From contig CAMDDJ010000004.1 in the NCBI GenBank assembly GCA_945891385.1, positions 67,932-107,826 of the forward strand: 39,895 nucleotides of DNA. The letters run 5' to 3'. The stretch is from Candidatus Kuenenia stuttgartensis. GTDB taxonomy: Bacteria > Planctomycetota > Planctomycetia > Pirellulales > UBA1268. This document shows positions 29,053 to 37,215 of the stretch, piece by piece. The notes beneath the pieces were generated by a model. The model was not told where the DNA came from. It ran no database searches and saw nothing but the letters and a program-made list of their open reading frames with translations. Each line of letters starts with the position of its first letter. The stretch's first letter is position 1. The translations under genes were made by a program, and so were the position numbers.

Positions 29053-30210
29053 GTGATCGCGTCGTCACCTGCCCGCCACAGCTCGGTACTGGTTCTGCTC
29101 GGGGCGTGGCTGCTTCTGCCGGCCGGATCGGTCCGAGCCGACGGGTGGCTGCCCACAGCCTGGTTCTCCCCTGCGGCCGTTGACCCTCAGGCCATGTATC
29201 CGCTTGCGGAGAAGGACGGACCGTGGCTCGTGTTGGCCACCACGTTTCGCGGTGAAACCGCGCGGGAAGACGCCCGCGCGCTCGTGCACGAGTTTCGTTC
29301 GCGGCACAGGATTCGGGCCTACACCCACGAGAAGGCCTTCGACTACCGGGGTGAACAGCGGGGCAACGGCCTCAATCCCGACGGCAGTCCCAAACGCATG
29401 CGATACGCCCAGGCCGCCGAGGTGCTCGAGGTCGCTGTGCTCGTAGGCGACTTCGCCTCCTTCGAGGATCCTCGCGGGCAGAAGGCCCTCCAGACCGTGA
29501 AGCAACTGCGGCCAGAAGCCCTGGGAGGCACCGGGGCCAAGAGCAGGCTGGTCGCCGACTTCCTTCAGGCAAACCAGCAGCACGCCAAGGCCGCCGCCTC
29601 CAAGCCGCCGATGCACGCCGCCATCCTGATCCCGAATCCCCTCCTTCCCGCCGACTACTTCAGCCGCCAGGAGGTGGACGATTTCGTGTTGGCCATGAAC
29701 GACGACGTGGCTCACAACCTGCTCGACTGCCCGGCGCGGTACACCGTGCGGGTGGCCACGTTCACCGGGGCAGGCAGTTTCGATACCGGTGCCGGTGACG
29801 GCTCCGTCGGAACGGGGTTGGTGGACGTCAATCGATTCGTGGCGGCGCTCAAGGGGAGCGGCTGGAAGGATCCACAGCTCACGGGGCTGGACTCGGAGAG
29901 CCGACTCGTCGAAGCCGCCGACAACGCCCATCGGCTTACCGAGGCGCTCCGCCGGGCCGGCTGGCAGGCCTGGGAGTTCCACGACCGGGATTCGAGCATC
30001 GTTTGCGTGGGCGCGGTCGATCAGTTGGCGGTGCCATCCGCCGACGGTGGGCCAACACCTCATCCCGAGATCGTTCGGATCGTCACCGCGCTCGGCCCGG
30101 ATCAGGCGGCCCTCGCCCGCGGCCAGGTCATGCCCCGCAGTTTTGGCGGCATCATGCTCGACCTCCAGCCAAAGCCCATCGACGTGCCCCGCCGCCCCGC
30201 CGGCCGCTAG
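29053..30210 (+). CDS. Secreted protein of unknown function
   Basis: A 385-aa protein with a signal peptide (residues ~1-29: hydrophobic VLVLLGAWLLLPAG, cleavage after SVRA). GTG at 29053 has CGGAG 8 bases upstream; the frame is open further left, but that part is Arg/Pro-rich and lies in the divergent promoter region. The mature protein begins DGWLPTAWF and contains several alpha/beta-looking stretches. These include GPWLVLATTFRGETAREDARALVHE, which resembles SPOR-like peptide-binding folds, and near the C-terminus GWQAWEFHDRDSSIVCVGAVD, which resembles another such repeat. That similarity is impressionistic. No catalytic motif is seen. A cell-wall or periplasmic role is a guess. Confidence 0.75.
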   Translation: MIASSPARHSSVLVLLGAWLLLPAGSVRADGWLPTAWFSPAAVDPQAMYPLAEKDGPWLVLATTFRGETAREDARALVHEFRSRHRIRAYTHEKAFDYRGEQRGNGLNPDGSPKRMRYAQAAEVLEVAVLVGDFASFEDPRGQKALQTVKQLRPEALGGTGAKSRLVADFLQANQQHAKAAASKPPMHAAILIPNPLLPADYFSRQEVDDFVLAMNDDVAHNLLDCPARYTVRVATFTGAGSFDTGAGDGSVGTGLVDVNRFVAALKGSGWKDPQLTGLDSESRLVEAADNAHRLTEALRRAGWQAWEFHDRDSSIVCVGAVDQLAVPSADGGPTPHPEIVRIVTALGPDQAALARGQVMPRSFGGIMLDLQPKPIDVPRRPAGR

Positions 30211-30260
30211 GGCGCATCCGAGATAGCTGTGGCGACGATTGGGCAAACTGAGCAGGAGAG

Positions 30261-30347
30261 GCGAGGGGGTCGGCAAACGCTCGAGGAGCATAGGGGCGTA
30301 TCCTCGCCCGCGACGAGACTTTTGCCGCCCCCGAGCCGGTGCTACAC
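30261..30347 (-). repeat. Dispersed hairpin repeat, copy C
   Basis: On the minus strand this 87-bp segment is nearly the same as copy B, starting gtgtagcaccggctcggg and sharing gcgggcgaggatacgcccc in the middle. Its distal inverted repeat is degraded (ccccctcgcc instead of cccccgagcc). It lies between the secreted-protein gene and the RdgB gene, both on plus. Confidence 0.8.
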
Positions 30348-30438
30348 GCAACTCGAATGCGCTCTAGGATCCAGCGGAGTCGGCTCGCGGTTCGATGCCC
30401 GAGCCGGGAAGCTTCCGCTGTCCTCGGAATGATCTGCC

Positions 30439-31062
30439 ATGCGCCGCTCGCTCGTGCTCGGCACAACCAACTCGGGCAAGGTTCGGGAACTCCTCGATCT
30501 GCTCGAGCCCTTCGGTGTGGGGTGTGAGTCGCTCGCCGGCCTGCCGGCCGCCGTCGAGGTCGACGAGATAGGCAGCACGTTCGCCGAGAACGCGGCCCTG
30601 AAGGCCACGCAGCAGGCGGTGGCGCTTGGTCGCTGGGTGTTGGCCGAAGACAGCGGCCTGGTCGTGCCGGCGCTGAACGGATCACCGGGCATTCACTCGG
30701 CTCGGTTCTCGGGGTTGACCGCGGCCGACGGCCGCGAGGCCGTCGACGTTGCCAACAATCGGCTGTTGCTCGAGCGGCTTGGGCACGCGACCGGCGTGGA
30801 GCGGGCGGCGCACTACGCCTGCCATGCGGCGCTGGCCGATCCCACCGGCCGAGTCGTGGCCGTGGCGGCTGGAACATGCGGCGGCTTGATCGCCACGGAA
30901 CCCGCCGGCACGGGCGGCTTCGGCTACGACCCGCTGTTCATCGTGCCGGAGTATCACCGGACGTTCGGCGAACTTCCGCCGGCGGTGAAGGCGGTGATCA
31001 GCCACCGGGCCCGGGCGATGCGGGAGATGATTCCAGCGGTCGTGCGAGCGCTCGCCGGCTGA
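30439..31062 (+). CDS. rdgB: Non-canonical purine NTP pyrophosphatase (RdgB/HAM1)
   Basis: A 207-aa enzyme that hydrolyses dITP, ITP and XTP to the monophosphate plus pyrophosphate, keeping deaminated purines out of nucleic acids. Family motifs are all present: TTNSGKVREL at the N-terminus, TFAENAALKA, AEDSGLVVPAL, GIHSARFSG, GTGGFGYDPLFIVPE and SHRARAM. The length matches the usual ~200 aa. ATG at 30439 has no strong Shine-Dalgarno, only GGAATGATC upstream. It converges with the glycosyltransferase-like gene, with a single base between the stop codons. Confidence 0.96.
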   Translation: MRRSLVLGTTNSGKVRELLDLLEPFGVGCESLAGLPAAVEVDEIGSTFAENAALKATQQAVALGRWVLAEDSGLVVPALNGSPGIHSARFSGLTAADGREAVDVANNRLLLERLGHATGVERAAHYACHAALADPTGRVVAVAAGTCGGLIATEPAGTGGFGYDPLFIVPEYHRTFGELPPAVKAVISHRARAMREMIPAVVRALAG

Positions 31063-31063
31063 T

Positions 31064-32170
31064 TCACGACGCCGTCGTGGCAGCCGCTCGCGCCTTCTGG
31101 GCAAGCCGGTGTTCGATAACCCGCAGCACGTCGGGAGTGCCGTCCATCCTGCCGCGGACGGACATCAGCGCCGCCTCCAGCGAATCGAGACCTGCGAGGA
31201 ACCTCGCCACCCGATCGGCCGTGACCTCCTCGAGTAAGGCGAATTCGCCACAGCCCATCGCCGTCAGGAAATGGCTGTTCATCAGCTGTTCCGAGTGGGC
31301 CTGCTCCGGCAGGACGAGCATCGGCTTGCCGAGATGAAGGGCCTCGCCGATCAGTTGGTTGCCGGCGGCCGATACCAGGCAGCGGCAGGCGGCCAGATCC
31401 TCGACGAATCGTCGCTCGTCGATGGCATGGAACGAGCAGGTGCCGACGGGGTCTCGTTCTCCGAGGCCGTACACTCGCACCGGTATGCCGCAGTCGGCGA
31501 TGGCTTCGATCGCCGAAAACGGCGTGTGCCGGCGGAGGTAGCTGAGGATGAATCCACCGTCGGTCGGCTGGGCTTCGAGCACCTCCCGGCGAAGCAGTGG
31601 ACCGACCTGAACCACATGCTCCCAGCCCCGTCGCAGCGGCGGCCGAAAGAAGGCTGACACGATCGTGTCGGCGGCCTCGCTGACATACATCCAGACCGCG
31701 TGGCTCATGACCCATGCGTTCCACTGCAGCGACCACGGGAGGGCGTCGAGGTCGTAGGCCAGAAGAAAGTGTTGGTGGTCGACGCTCACCAGCGGAATGC
31801 CCAGCCGCCCGGCGGCCCGGGGCAGCGCGGGTTCGAAGTCGGTGATTGCCAGGTCGGCGGCGAATTCGTCGAGATCACGGATCATCCGATCGACGAGCGG
31901 TCCGAGCTGCCGCGCCTGATAGTCCAGTCCGGCGGCGATCGACCGCATCACATCGAGCCGTCCGCTGGTGTATTGAAAAACCACTCCGGGAATTTCCTCC
32001 AGCCGTACCCGCGGATGCCGATTTCCCAAGTGGCGGCGGAGGAAGGCAAGGGCGTCGGCCGAGGTGTAGACCAGGATGTCGTGATCGGCGTCGAGCCGCT
32101 CCACGAGCGTGCTCATCCGGGTGGCATGGCCTCGACCTTCTCCGCAGAGGCTGATGGCGATTTTCGGCAT
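31064..32170 (-). CDS. Glycosyltransferase-like protein (MJ1255/VC2487-type, GT-B fold)
   Basis: A 368-aa GT-B-like protein. ATG at 32170 was chosen because MPKIAISLCGEGRGHATRM matches the start of the MJ1255-type family, which has a GEGRGHATR loop resembling UDP-sugar transferases such as MurG. The C-terminal half has the donor-binding region: LVSAAGNQLIGEALHLGKPMLVLPE followed by QAHSEQLMNS. No membrane segments are visible. Acceptor and sugar are unknown; a glycolipid or cell-envelope glycoside is plausible from the family but not shown. The Shine-Dalgarno is weak. It lies 161 bp from the divergent PpiC gene. Confidence 0.8.
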   Translation of the reverse strand: MPKIAISLCGEGRGHATRMSTLVERLDADHDILVYTSADALAFLRRHLGNRHPRVRLEEIPGVVFQYTSGRLDVMRSIAAGLDYQARQLGPLVDRMIRDLDEFAADLAITDFEPALPRAAGRLGIPLVSVDHQHFLLAYDLDALPWSLQWNAWVMSHAVWMYVSEAADTIVSAFFRPPLRRGWEHVVQVGPLLRREVLEAQPTDGGFILSYLRRHTPFSAIEAIADCGIPVRVYGLGERDPVGTCSFHAIDERRFVEDLAACRCLVSAAGNQLIGEALHLGKPMLVLPEQAHSEQLMNSHFLTAMGCGEFALLEEVTADRVARFLAGLDSLEAALMSVRGRMDGTPDVLRVIEHRLAQKARAAATTAS

Positions 32171-32331
32171 CGGCGTGGGGCCAGGGGGGAGGAGTCGGGT
32201 ATGACGGGAAGCAGCATTGTGTCGGCCGGAAGGGCCGGTCGCCAACCGGCGGCGGCTCACGGCGGTCTTCTGTGACGCTGCCCGTCAGGGTACGCTGCGG
32301 TCGATGCCTGGAATTGCCTCGGGAGAGTTTC

Positions 32332-33348
32332 ATGCCGCGTCGGCTGTCACGACCATTCGTCCTGGGCTTGCTCGGCTGGGCCGTGGCGCTCTGCTCCACC
32401 GGCGTTGTAGGTGCCGCCGGCCCCGACGACGTGATCGCCCGGTGCGGAGACGCGACGATCACCCGCGATCAGGTCGAGAGTGTGATGCGGCGGCTGGGAT
32501 CGTCGAGCCTGTCCCCGGGGCCGCAACGGCAGCGGGCCGAGGCGGCCGTCCTCGAGCAGTTGATCGACGAGCAGGTCCTCGAGGCGGAGTTGGTGAGGGC
32601 CGGGGTCGAAGTCGCCGATGCGGAAATCGATGCCATGCTCAGCCAACTTCGCCAGCAGGTGGAGGCTCGGGGCGAGAATTTCGAGGCGTTTCTGGCCGCA
32701 TCAGGCCGCTCCCCCGAGGCCGTTCGACGGCAAGTGGCCCTGGAGGTGGCCCTCGACCGCTATGTGCGTCCGCGGATCACGGCCTCGGCCATCGCCCAGG
32801 CGTTCGCCAAACACAAGCGAGACTACGACGGCACGCGGCTCCGGGTGAGTCATATTCTCCTGCGTCCCGAAACGGGAGGTGACGGCGAGGTGGCGGCCGA
32901 ATTGCTCGAAAGGGCGGCCAATCTCCGCAAGGACATCGTCCAGGGACGGATCTCGTTCGCCGAGGCAGCCGCACTGTATTCGGCCGGCCCAAGCCGGCGT
33001 CAGGGGGGTGATCTCGGCTGGATCAGCCGCGACAGTCCGATGCTCGACGCCTTCTCGAGCCAGGCCTACGCGTTGGCGAAGGGCGCGGTGTCCCCGCCTT
33101 TCACCACGCCTTTCGGCGTGCACATCGTCAAGGTGAACGACCTGCAGGAGGGGCGAATCGGCATCGACGCCGTGCGGCCGCGGCTCCAGCAACTCGTGGT
33201 CTCGGAACTCATCCGGGAACTCGTGCTGGCGGGGCGGCGGCGGACGCCTGTCAGCTTCGCAGCGGGCACGCCGTACCTCGACCCGCTCACGCTGGGCCAG
33301 CCAGCGGCCCAGCGGCGGGTCGTTGCCGGGGCGCCGGCAACGGATTGA
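32332..33348 (+). CDS. PpiC/SurA-type peptidyl-prolyl isomerase, exported
   Basis: A 338-aa periplasmic foldase. ATG at 32332 follows GGGAGAG closely. A signal peptide (~1-29, hydrophobic LGLLGWAVALCSTGVVGAA) precedes a SurA_N-like helical chaperone domain (~31-150). The parvulin domain is at ~168-268: RLRVSHILLR, GGDLGWISRDS and FTTPFGVHIVKV, with its conserved His residues. A C-terminal helical segment (~275-300) completes the chaperone module, and the last ~35 residues look disordered. Parvulins of this type isomerise prolyl bonds in envelope proteins. One parvulin domain is present rather than SurA's two. Neighbours give no further clue. Confidence 0.92.
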   Translation: MPRRLSRPFVLGLLGWAVALCSTGVVGAAGPDDVIARCGDATITRDQVESVMRRLGSSSLSPGPQRQRAEAAVLEQLIDEQVLEAELVRAGVEVADAEIDAMLSQLRQQVEARGENFEAFLAASGRSPEAVRRQVALEVALDRYVRPRITASAIAQAFAKHKRDYDGTRLRVSHILLRPETGGDGEVAAELLERAANLRKDIVQGRISFAEAAALYSAGPSRRQGGDLGWISRDSPMLDAFSSQAYALAKGAVSPPFTTPFGVHIVKVNDLQEGRIGIDAVRPRLQQLVVSELIRELVLAGRRRTPVSFAAGTPYLDPLTLGQPAAQRRVVAGAPATD

Positions 33349-33488
33349 GGCGTGTTGAGGCGTCTGGGAAGTCCGGGCGGAATCTGCGCCGCGGAACTGG
33401 CCATGTCAGTGCGGAGATTCCGGATTGTTTCGGCCAGCGGTGGCCGGTAGCCTCCCCGGGGTCCCAGCGCTTTTCTTCCGGGCTGCCG

Positions 33489-34055
33489 ATGAAGGTTCGC
33501 ACGTTTCTCCTCTTCGCCTGCATGATCGTTGTGCCTGGGTTGGCGATGTTTTCGCACCGAGTGCCGGCGGGGGTGCGGTCTGCCACGCGCTGCGCACTCT
33601 GGGATCCAATTCAGACCTGGGCGGAAGGCTGGTCGAAGCCGGATTCCGCGACGTTCCTGGCGGAGTCAGACGGCGGCGGGGCAGCCGTCGAGGCGGCCGC
33701 TGACGATGCCGGCGGGCCGGCGGGCGGTGGGGTGACTCGACCCGTCGGACTCGGGGGCCTGGGCCGACTGAGTGGGCAAGGAGGCGAATCTGCCGAAGAA
33801 CCGGCGGCTCGCCTTGCCGCCCTCGGCGCCTCGGGTGTCGACTGCCGCCCGTTCGAAGCCGAGACTGGCAGCCACGTCGCCTCATGCCGGGTGCCGATCG
33901 ACGCATCTGGGCAACTCCACCGGGTTTTCCAGGCGGCTGGTGGGTCGCCACAGGAGGCCGTTTCGTCTCTGGCGGATCAGGTCGAGGGGTGGCGCGACCG
34001 GCTGGCCGCTCGGGCCTCTGGCTCAGACAATCCCCGTGGCCCGGCGGGATTCTGA
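33489..34055 (+). CDS. Small membrane-anchored or secreted protein of unknown function
   Basis: A 188-aa protein that I do not recognise. ATG at 33489 begins an N-terminal hydrophobic span (TFLLFACMIVVPGLAMF, residues ~5-21) that may be a signal peptide or anchor. A Gly/Ala/Glu-rich low-complexity section (~60-105) follows. The C-terminal ~80 residues have a compact look, including LAALGASGVDCRPFEAETG and HVASCRVPID with two cysteines that might pair, then SPQEAVSSLADQVEGW. The Shine-Dalgarno is weak (CCGGG). It lies 140 bp after the PpiC gene and 36 bp before scpB on the same strand, so cotranscription is possible. Confidence 0.6.
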   Translation: MKVRTFLLFACMIVVPGLAMFSHRVPAGVRSATRCALWDPIQTWAEGWSKPDSATFLAESDGGGAAVEAAADDAGGPAGGGVTRPVGLGGLGRLSGQGGESAEEPAARLAALGASGVDCRPFEAETGSHVASCRVPIDASGQLHRVFQAAGGSPQEAVSSLADQVEGWRDRLAARASGSDNPRGPAGF

Positions 34056-34091
34056 TCGCCGTCTTTCGCCGCTTCGTCGCCCAGGTTTTTC

Positions 34092-34868
34092 ATGAACCAT
34101 ACCAGGGAACGCGCCGGCATCCGACCGACGCTCCGGGACCTCCTGACGAGCCTCCGGCGGGGTGTTCCACCGAATTTTCCTCAGGAGCGACGACCGTGGC
34201 GGCCGTTGGCTCCCTTGCCCCGTCGTGCCGCGGCCAGCTGCCGGGGTGAGCACGCTCGTTCGGACGACCTCGCCCGACTGGAAGCAGCGTTGTTTGTGGC
34301 GCGCGAGCCCCTCTCGACGCGGCGGCTCGCGAAGTTGGCCCGGCTGACCGACGGTACGCGGGCCAGGACGCTTCTCCGGGAACTCCGCGGACTCCAGGAT
34401 GCCGCCGGGTCGGCGATTCGGGTCGAGCAACTCGCCGGCGGATTCCAGCTTCTCTCGCGGGCGGCATTCGGCCCCTGGATTCGCCGGATCCATGGCCATT
34501 CTGCCGACGGCCGGCTCTCCCAGGCCGGTCTGGAGACGCTGGCCATCGTCGCCTATCGCCAGCCCGTCACGCGGGCGGAAATCGAGGCGATTCGCGGGGT
34601 GGGCAGTGAGGAAATGCTCCGGCACCTGCTCGAGCGTGATCTTGTGGCTGTCGGCGGCCGGGCCGATGATTTGGGTCGCCCGAACGTCTACGTGACGACT
34701 CGCCGGTTTCTAACTTTTTTCGGGCTGCCGCGGCTGGAGGACCTGCCGCCGATCGAGGGATTCCTGGCCCCCTCACCGGTCCCGAAAGTCTGCGATCCTG
34801 ACGCCGCAGAGCCATCCGAGGCCGATCAAGAAGGCGGGCAGGAAGCCGGCCAGAGGCCGTTCCGCTGA
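34092..34868 (+). CDS. scpB: Segregation and condensation protein B
   Basis: A 258-aa ScpB, the kleisin-binding winged-helix subunit of the SMC-ScpAB condensin complex. Diagnostic segments are LEAALFVAREPLS in the first winged helix, and GRLSQAGLETLAIVAYRQPVTRAEIEAIRGV plus GRPNVYVTTRRFLTFFGL in the second. The family core starts at about residue 60, so ~58 extra basic residues lie at the N-terminus. The frame permits a shorter protein starting near 34250, but I see no better Shine-Dalgarno there. The C-terminal ~35 residues are acidic and probably unstructured. scpA is not adjacent, unlike in many genomes. Confidence 0.93.
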   Translation: MNHTRERAGIRPTLRDLLTSLRRGVPPNFPQERRPWRPLAPLPRRAAASCRGEHARSDDLARLEAALFVAREPLSTRRLAKLARLTDGTRARTLLRELRGLQDAAGSAIRVEQLAGGFQLLSRAAFGPWIRRIHGHSADGRLSQAGLETLAIVAYRQPVTRAEIEAIRGVGSEEMLRHLLERDLVAVGGRADDLGRPNVYVTTRRFLTFFGLPRLEDLPPIEGFLAPSPVPKVCDPDAAEPSEADQEGGQEAGQRPFR

Positions 34869-35073
34869 GCAGACCAGATTCCGTCGCGGTGGTGGCTTGC
34901 AAGGCTCGCTACGAGGGGACACACTTTTCCTCCCTGAAGGTCGGTCTGCCTTGTGTCCGATAAACCGCTCGGTCTTTGCCGTCGTGGTTGATTGGACTCT
35001 GCCTGACAGATCGGGTAGAGATTCCGGCCGGATGGCATGGTCGTCGATCCGAAGATTCCCTGGAGGTTTTGCC

Positions 35074-35517
35074 GTGACGATTGCTGAGCGTGGCCGAGGC
35101 GACACGGGCTTGTCGACCGCTGAGATGTTCTCGTGGAGCGAGTTGCCCGAACTCCTCGCTGCGGAAGACCTCTTTGAATCAGGAGAGCCGCAGCGGGATC
35201 GCCCCATGGGCGACATCGTCGCTCGTGGTGAGGAAGAAGACGAGGACGAGGACGAAGACTTCGAGGACGAGGACGACGACCTCGAAGAGGAAGATGATTT
35301 CGAGGACGACGAAGAGGACGAAGACGAGGACGAGGAAGACGAAGAAGAAGAAGACGAGGAGTGGGAAGAGGTTGAGGACGAGGACGACGAAGAAGACGAG
35401 GAAGAGGAAGAGGAAGAGGAGGACGAGGAGTCAGAAGAGGACGAAGACTGGGAAGACGACGAGGACGACGATTGGGACGACGAGGATGAGGAAGAAGACG
35501 ACGACGACGATGACTGA
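35074..35517 (+). CDS. Extremely acidic low-complexity protein
   Basis: A 147-aa protein. GTG at 35074 has GGAGG 7 bases upstream; the open frame continues left to 34897 without a better start. Residues 1-52 are ordinary (MTIAERGRGDTGLSTAEMFS, then SWSELPELLAAEDLFESG). From residue ~53 to the end nearly every residue is Asp or Glu, broken only by single Phe, Leu, Trp, Val and Ser residues, giving a very low predicted pI. The DNA is a run of gac/gag/gaa triplets (35230-35515). The ordinary N-terminal region is likely the functional or targeting part; the acidic tail could chelate cations, mimic nucleic acid or bind basic proteins. Function unknown. Confidence 0.7.
   Translation: MTIAERGRGDTGLSTAEMFSWSELPELLAAEDLFESGEPQRDRPMGDIVARGEEEDEDEDEDFEDEDDDLEEEDDFEDDEEDEDEDEEDEEEEDEEWEEVEDEDDEEDEEEEEEEEDEESEEDEDWEDDEDDDWDDEDEEEDDDDDD
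35230..35515 (+). repeat. GAC/GAG/GAA trinucleotide low-complexity tract
   Basis: About 286 bp made almost entirely of gac, gag and gaa triplets, encoding the Asp/Glu tail. The purine-rich strand asymmetry is strong: the plus strand is nearly free of T except in rare Phe, Leu, Trp and Val codons. The tract is liable to slippage and length variation. Confidence 0.9.
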
Positions 35518-35518
35518 G

Positions 35519-36850
35519 TTAGTCTGAGTCGTCGATCAGCCGCGCGATCACAAGGAGCCCCTTTCTTTCCAGTCCGATCTGGCAATCCCTTCCCGCATTG
35601 CCCAATCGGCGGATCATTGCTCCCTGGTCAATGATCCGCTCTCCGTCGATCGTCACGAGACGATCGCCCGCGTGCAGGCCGCCGCGTGCGGCTGGTGAGT
35701 CGGTGGCGACCTCGATCACGAGTGGCAGGCCCGGATCAGCCGGATCGGCCCGGGAGAGGATGCCCCAGCGGCCACGCGGCGGTCGTACGGCCGGCCGCTC
35801 GCCTTCGAATCGTCGGCGAGTGACATTCGATTCGCTGCGGCAGGCCTCCCGGAAAGCCGGGACATCCTCGGCTTCGGTGAGTTCCATCACGATCTGGAGG
35901 CCGAGCCTCACGACCAGCGGAATGCCCGGCTGGTTCACCAGTGCCACGTCGTCGCTCGGGCGGTGGTATTGGTCGTGCAGCCCGGTATGGAGCATGGCGA
36001 CGGGAACGCCGGCCTCGACGAACGCATAGTGGTCGGAGTCTTCGTTCAGATCCCAATCAAAGACAAGTTCCAGGCCGCTGCCCCCCCCGCTCCGATTGTT
36101 CGCGGCCAGAAGAAGCGATCGAAGTCCGACGCCTGTCCGACTCCCGAAGACCGTCAGCCGGCGTTCTCGGAGCCGGCCGATCATGTCGAGGTTGAGGCAG
36201 AAGGCGAGCCGCTTGTCGGCGAGCACCGGGGGTCGGATTCGCAGGAAATGGCGGGAGCCGAGCAGCCCCTTCTCCTCACCGTCCCAGAACGCGAACAGGA
36301 TCGACCGCCGGGGACGCTCCGGAAGCTGCTGTACCGCCTCCATCAACTCGATCAGGCCGGCCACCCCCGAGGCGTTGTCATCGGCGCCGTTGTGGACGAA
36401 GCCGAACGGGCCGAAGCTGTTCTGGGCGGTCCCGTAGCCCACGTGGTCGTAGTGAGCGCCGACCACGACCACCTCGGACGCGACCTCCGGGTCGCTCCCG
36501 GGCAGCCAGGCCAGCACATTCCGCAGGCCGGCCCCAAACGACTGGTAGTAGGAGCCCTCGTCGCCGGCAGGCTGGTAGCCGAGAGATTCGATCTGCTCCA
36601 CGATGTACGTCGCCGCCGCGCGTCCCCCCCGACTGCCTCCCTCGCGGCCTTCGAAGGCATCATCGGCGAGCGCATGCACATGCCGAGCGGCCTCCTGCTC
36701 GGTGATCGAGGCCGGTGCCGGCAGGAGCCGTTCCGCCGCGAACGACACCCGGAATGCCGCGAGCAGCCAGCAAGCCGCAAACACCCTGCCGCCCAGGAAC
36801 GGGCGGCGAGGCTGCGCAAGGCGGGGGCGACGAATGTGGTTCCTGAGCAT
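35519..36850 (-). CDS. M28-family zinc aminopeptidase with PDZ domain, exported
   Basis: A 443-aa exported metallopeptidase. ATG at 36850 has AGGAGGAGG 8 bases upstream. An N-terminal signal or anchor (~21-38, FAACWLLAAFRVSFAA) precedes the M28 catalytic domain. Metal ligands and the catalytic Glu are visible: the His and Asp of GAHYDHVG and NGADDNASG, the Glu pair in FWDGEEKGLLGS, the Asp of CLNLDMIGR and the His of LHDQYHRPSDD. The C-terminal ~100 residues form a PDZ domain (IEVATDSPAARGGLHAGDRLVTIDGE). The family removes N-terminal amino acids from peptides; the exact substrate is unknown. Its stop codon lies 1 bp from the stop of the acidic-protein gene (convergent). Confidence 0.92.
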   Translation of the reverse strand: MLRNHIRRPRLAQPRRPFLGGRVFAACWLLAAFRVSFAAERLLPAPASITEQEAARHVHALADDAFEGREGGSRGGRAAATYIVEQIESLGYQPAGDEGSYYQSFGAGLRNVLAWLPGSDPEVASEVVVVGAHYDHVGYGTAQNSFGPFGFVHNGADDNASGVAGLIELMEAVQQLPERPRRSILFAFWDGEEKGLLGSRHFLRIRPPVLADKRLAFCLNLDMIGRLRERRLTVFGSRTGVGLRSLLLAANNRSGGGSGLELVFDWDLNEDSDHYAFVEAGVPVAMLHTGLHDQYHRPSDDVALVNQPGIPLVVRLGLQIVMELTEAEDVPAFREACRSESNVTRRRFEGERPAVRPPRGRWGILSRADPADPGLPLVIEVATDSPAARGGLHAGDRLVTIDGERIIDQGAMIRRLGNAGRDCQIGLERKGLLVIARLIDDSD

Positions 36851-36945
36851 GGCGGGGGCCTCCTCCTTGCGGGACGAGGATTCCGTGCTCAGAATAGCCT
36901 CCGGCGGGTTCGACCCGTCCACGGGAATTTCGACACCGTGTGCGA

Positions 36946-37035
36946 GGAGAGGTGGCAGAGTGGTCGAATGCGCGTCTTTGCTAAAGACGTGACCGGTCAA
37001 AAGCTGGTCCGCGGGTTCGAATCCCGCCCTCTCCG
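36946..37035 (+). tRNA. tRNA-Ser (anticodon GCU)
   Basis: A complete class II tRNA. The acceptor stem GGAGAGG pairs perfectly with CCTCTCC, followed by G. The D arm is GCA...TGC. The anticodon stem-loop is CGTCT-TTGCTAA-AGACG, giving anticodon GCT (decodes AGC and AGU). The long variable arm has GACC/GGTC, and the T arm is GCGGG-TTCGAAT-CCCGC. The length is 90 nt, and CCA is not encoded. It lies 95 bp from the start of the divergent M28 peptidase gene. Confidence 0.97.
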
Positions 37036-37064
37036 TTTGGTGACCCTGCCCGAGTTCGACGGTT

Positions 37065-37162
37065 CACCGGCTCGGGGGCGGCAAAAGTCGGTCGGAGGAC
37101 CGACTCCTCCGGATCGTCGCGGGGGAAACGCCGCTATGTTCCGCGAGCGTTCGCCGACCCCC
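37065..37162 (+). repeat. Dispersed hairpin repeat, copy D (with internal hairpin insertion)
   Basis: It begins caccggctcgggggcggcaa and ends gcgagcgttcgccgaccccc, as in the other copies, but carries about 20 extra bases. These include a small palindrome (GTCGGT CGGAGG ACCGAC). It lies between tRNA-Ser and the convergent ornithine decarboxylase gene. Confidence 0.7.
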
Positions 37163-37215
37163 ACGTCTACCGTCCCCGCTGGGCGACTCGTCGCTCCCGC
37201 CATCGGAGATCCGGC

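Noticed and set aside
34897-35073. N-terminal extension of the acidic protein
   Set aside because: The residues show no pattern, and a strong GGAGG serves the GTG at 35074.
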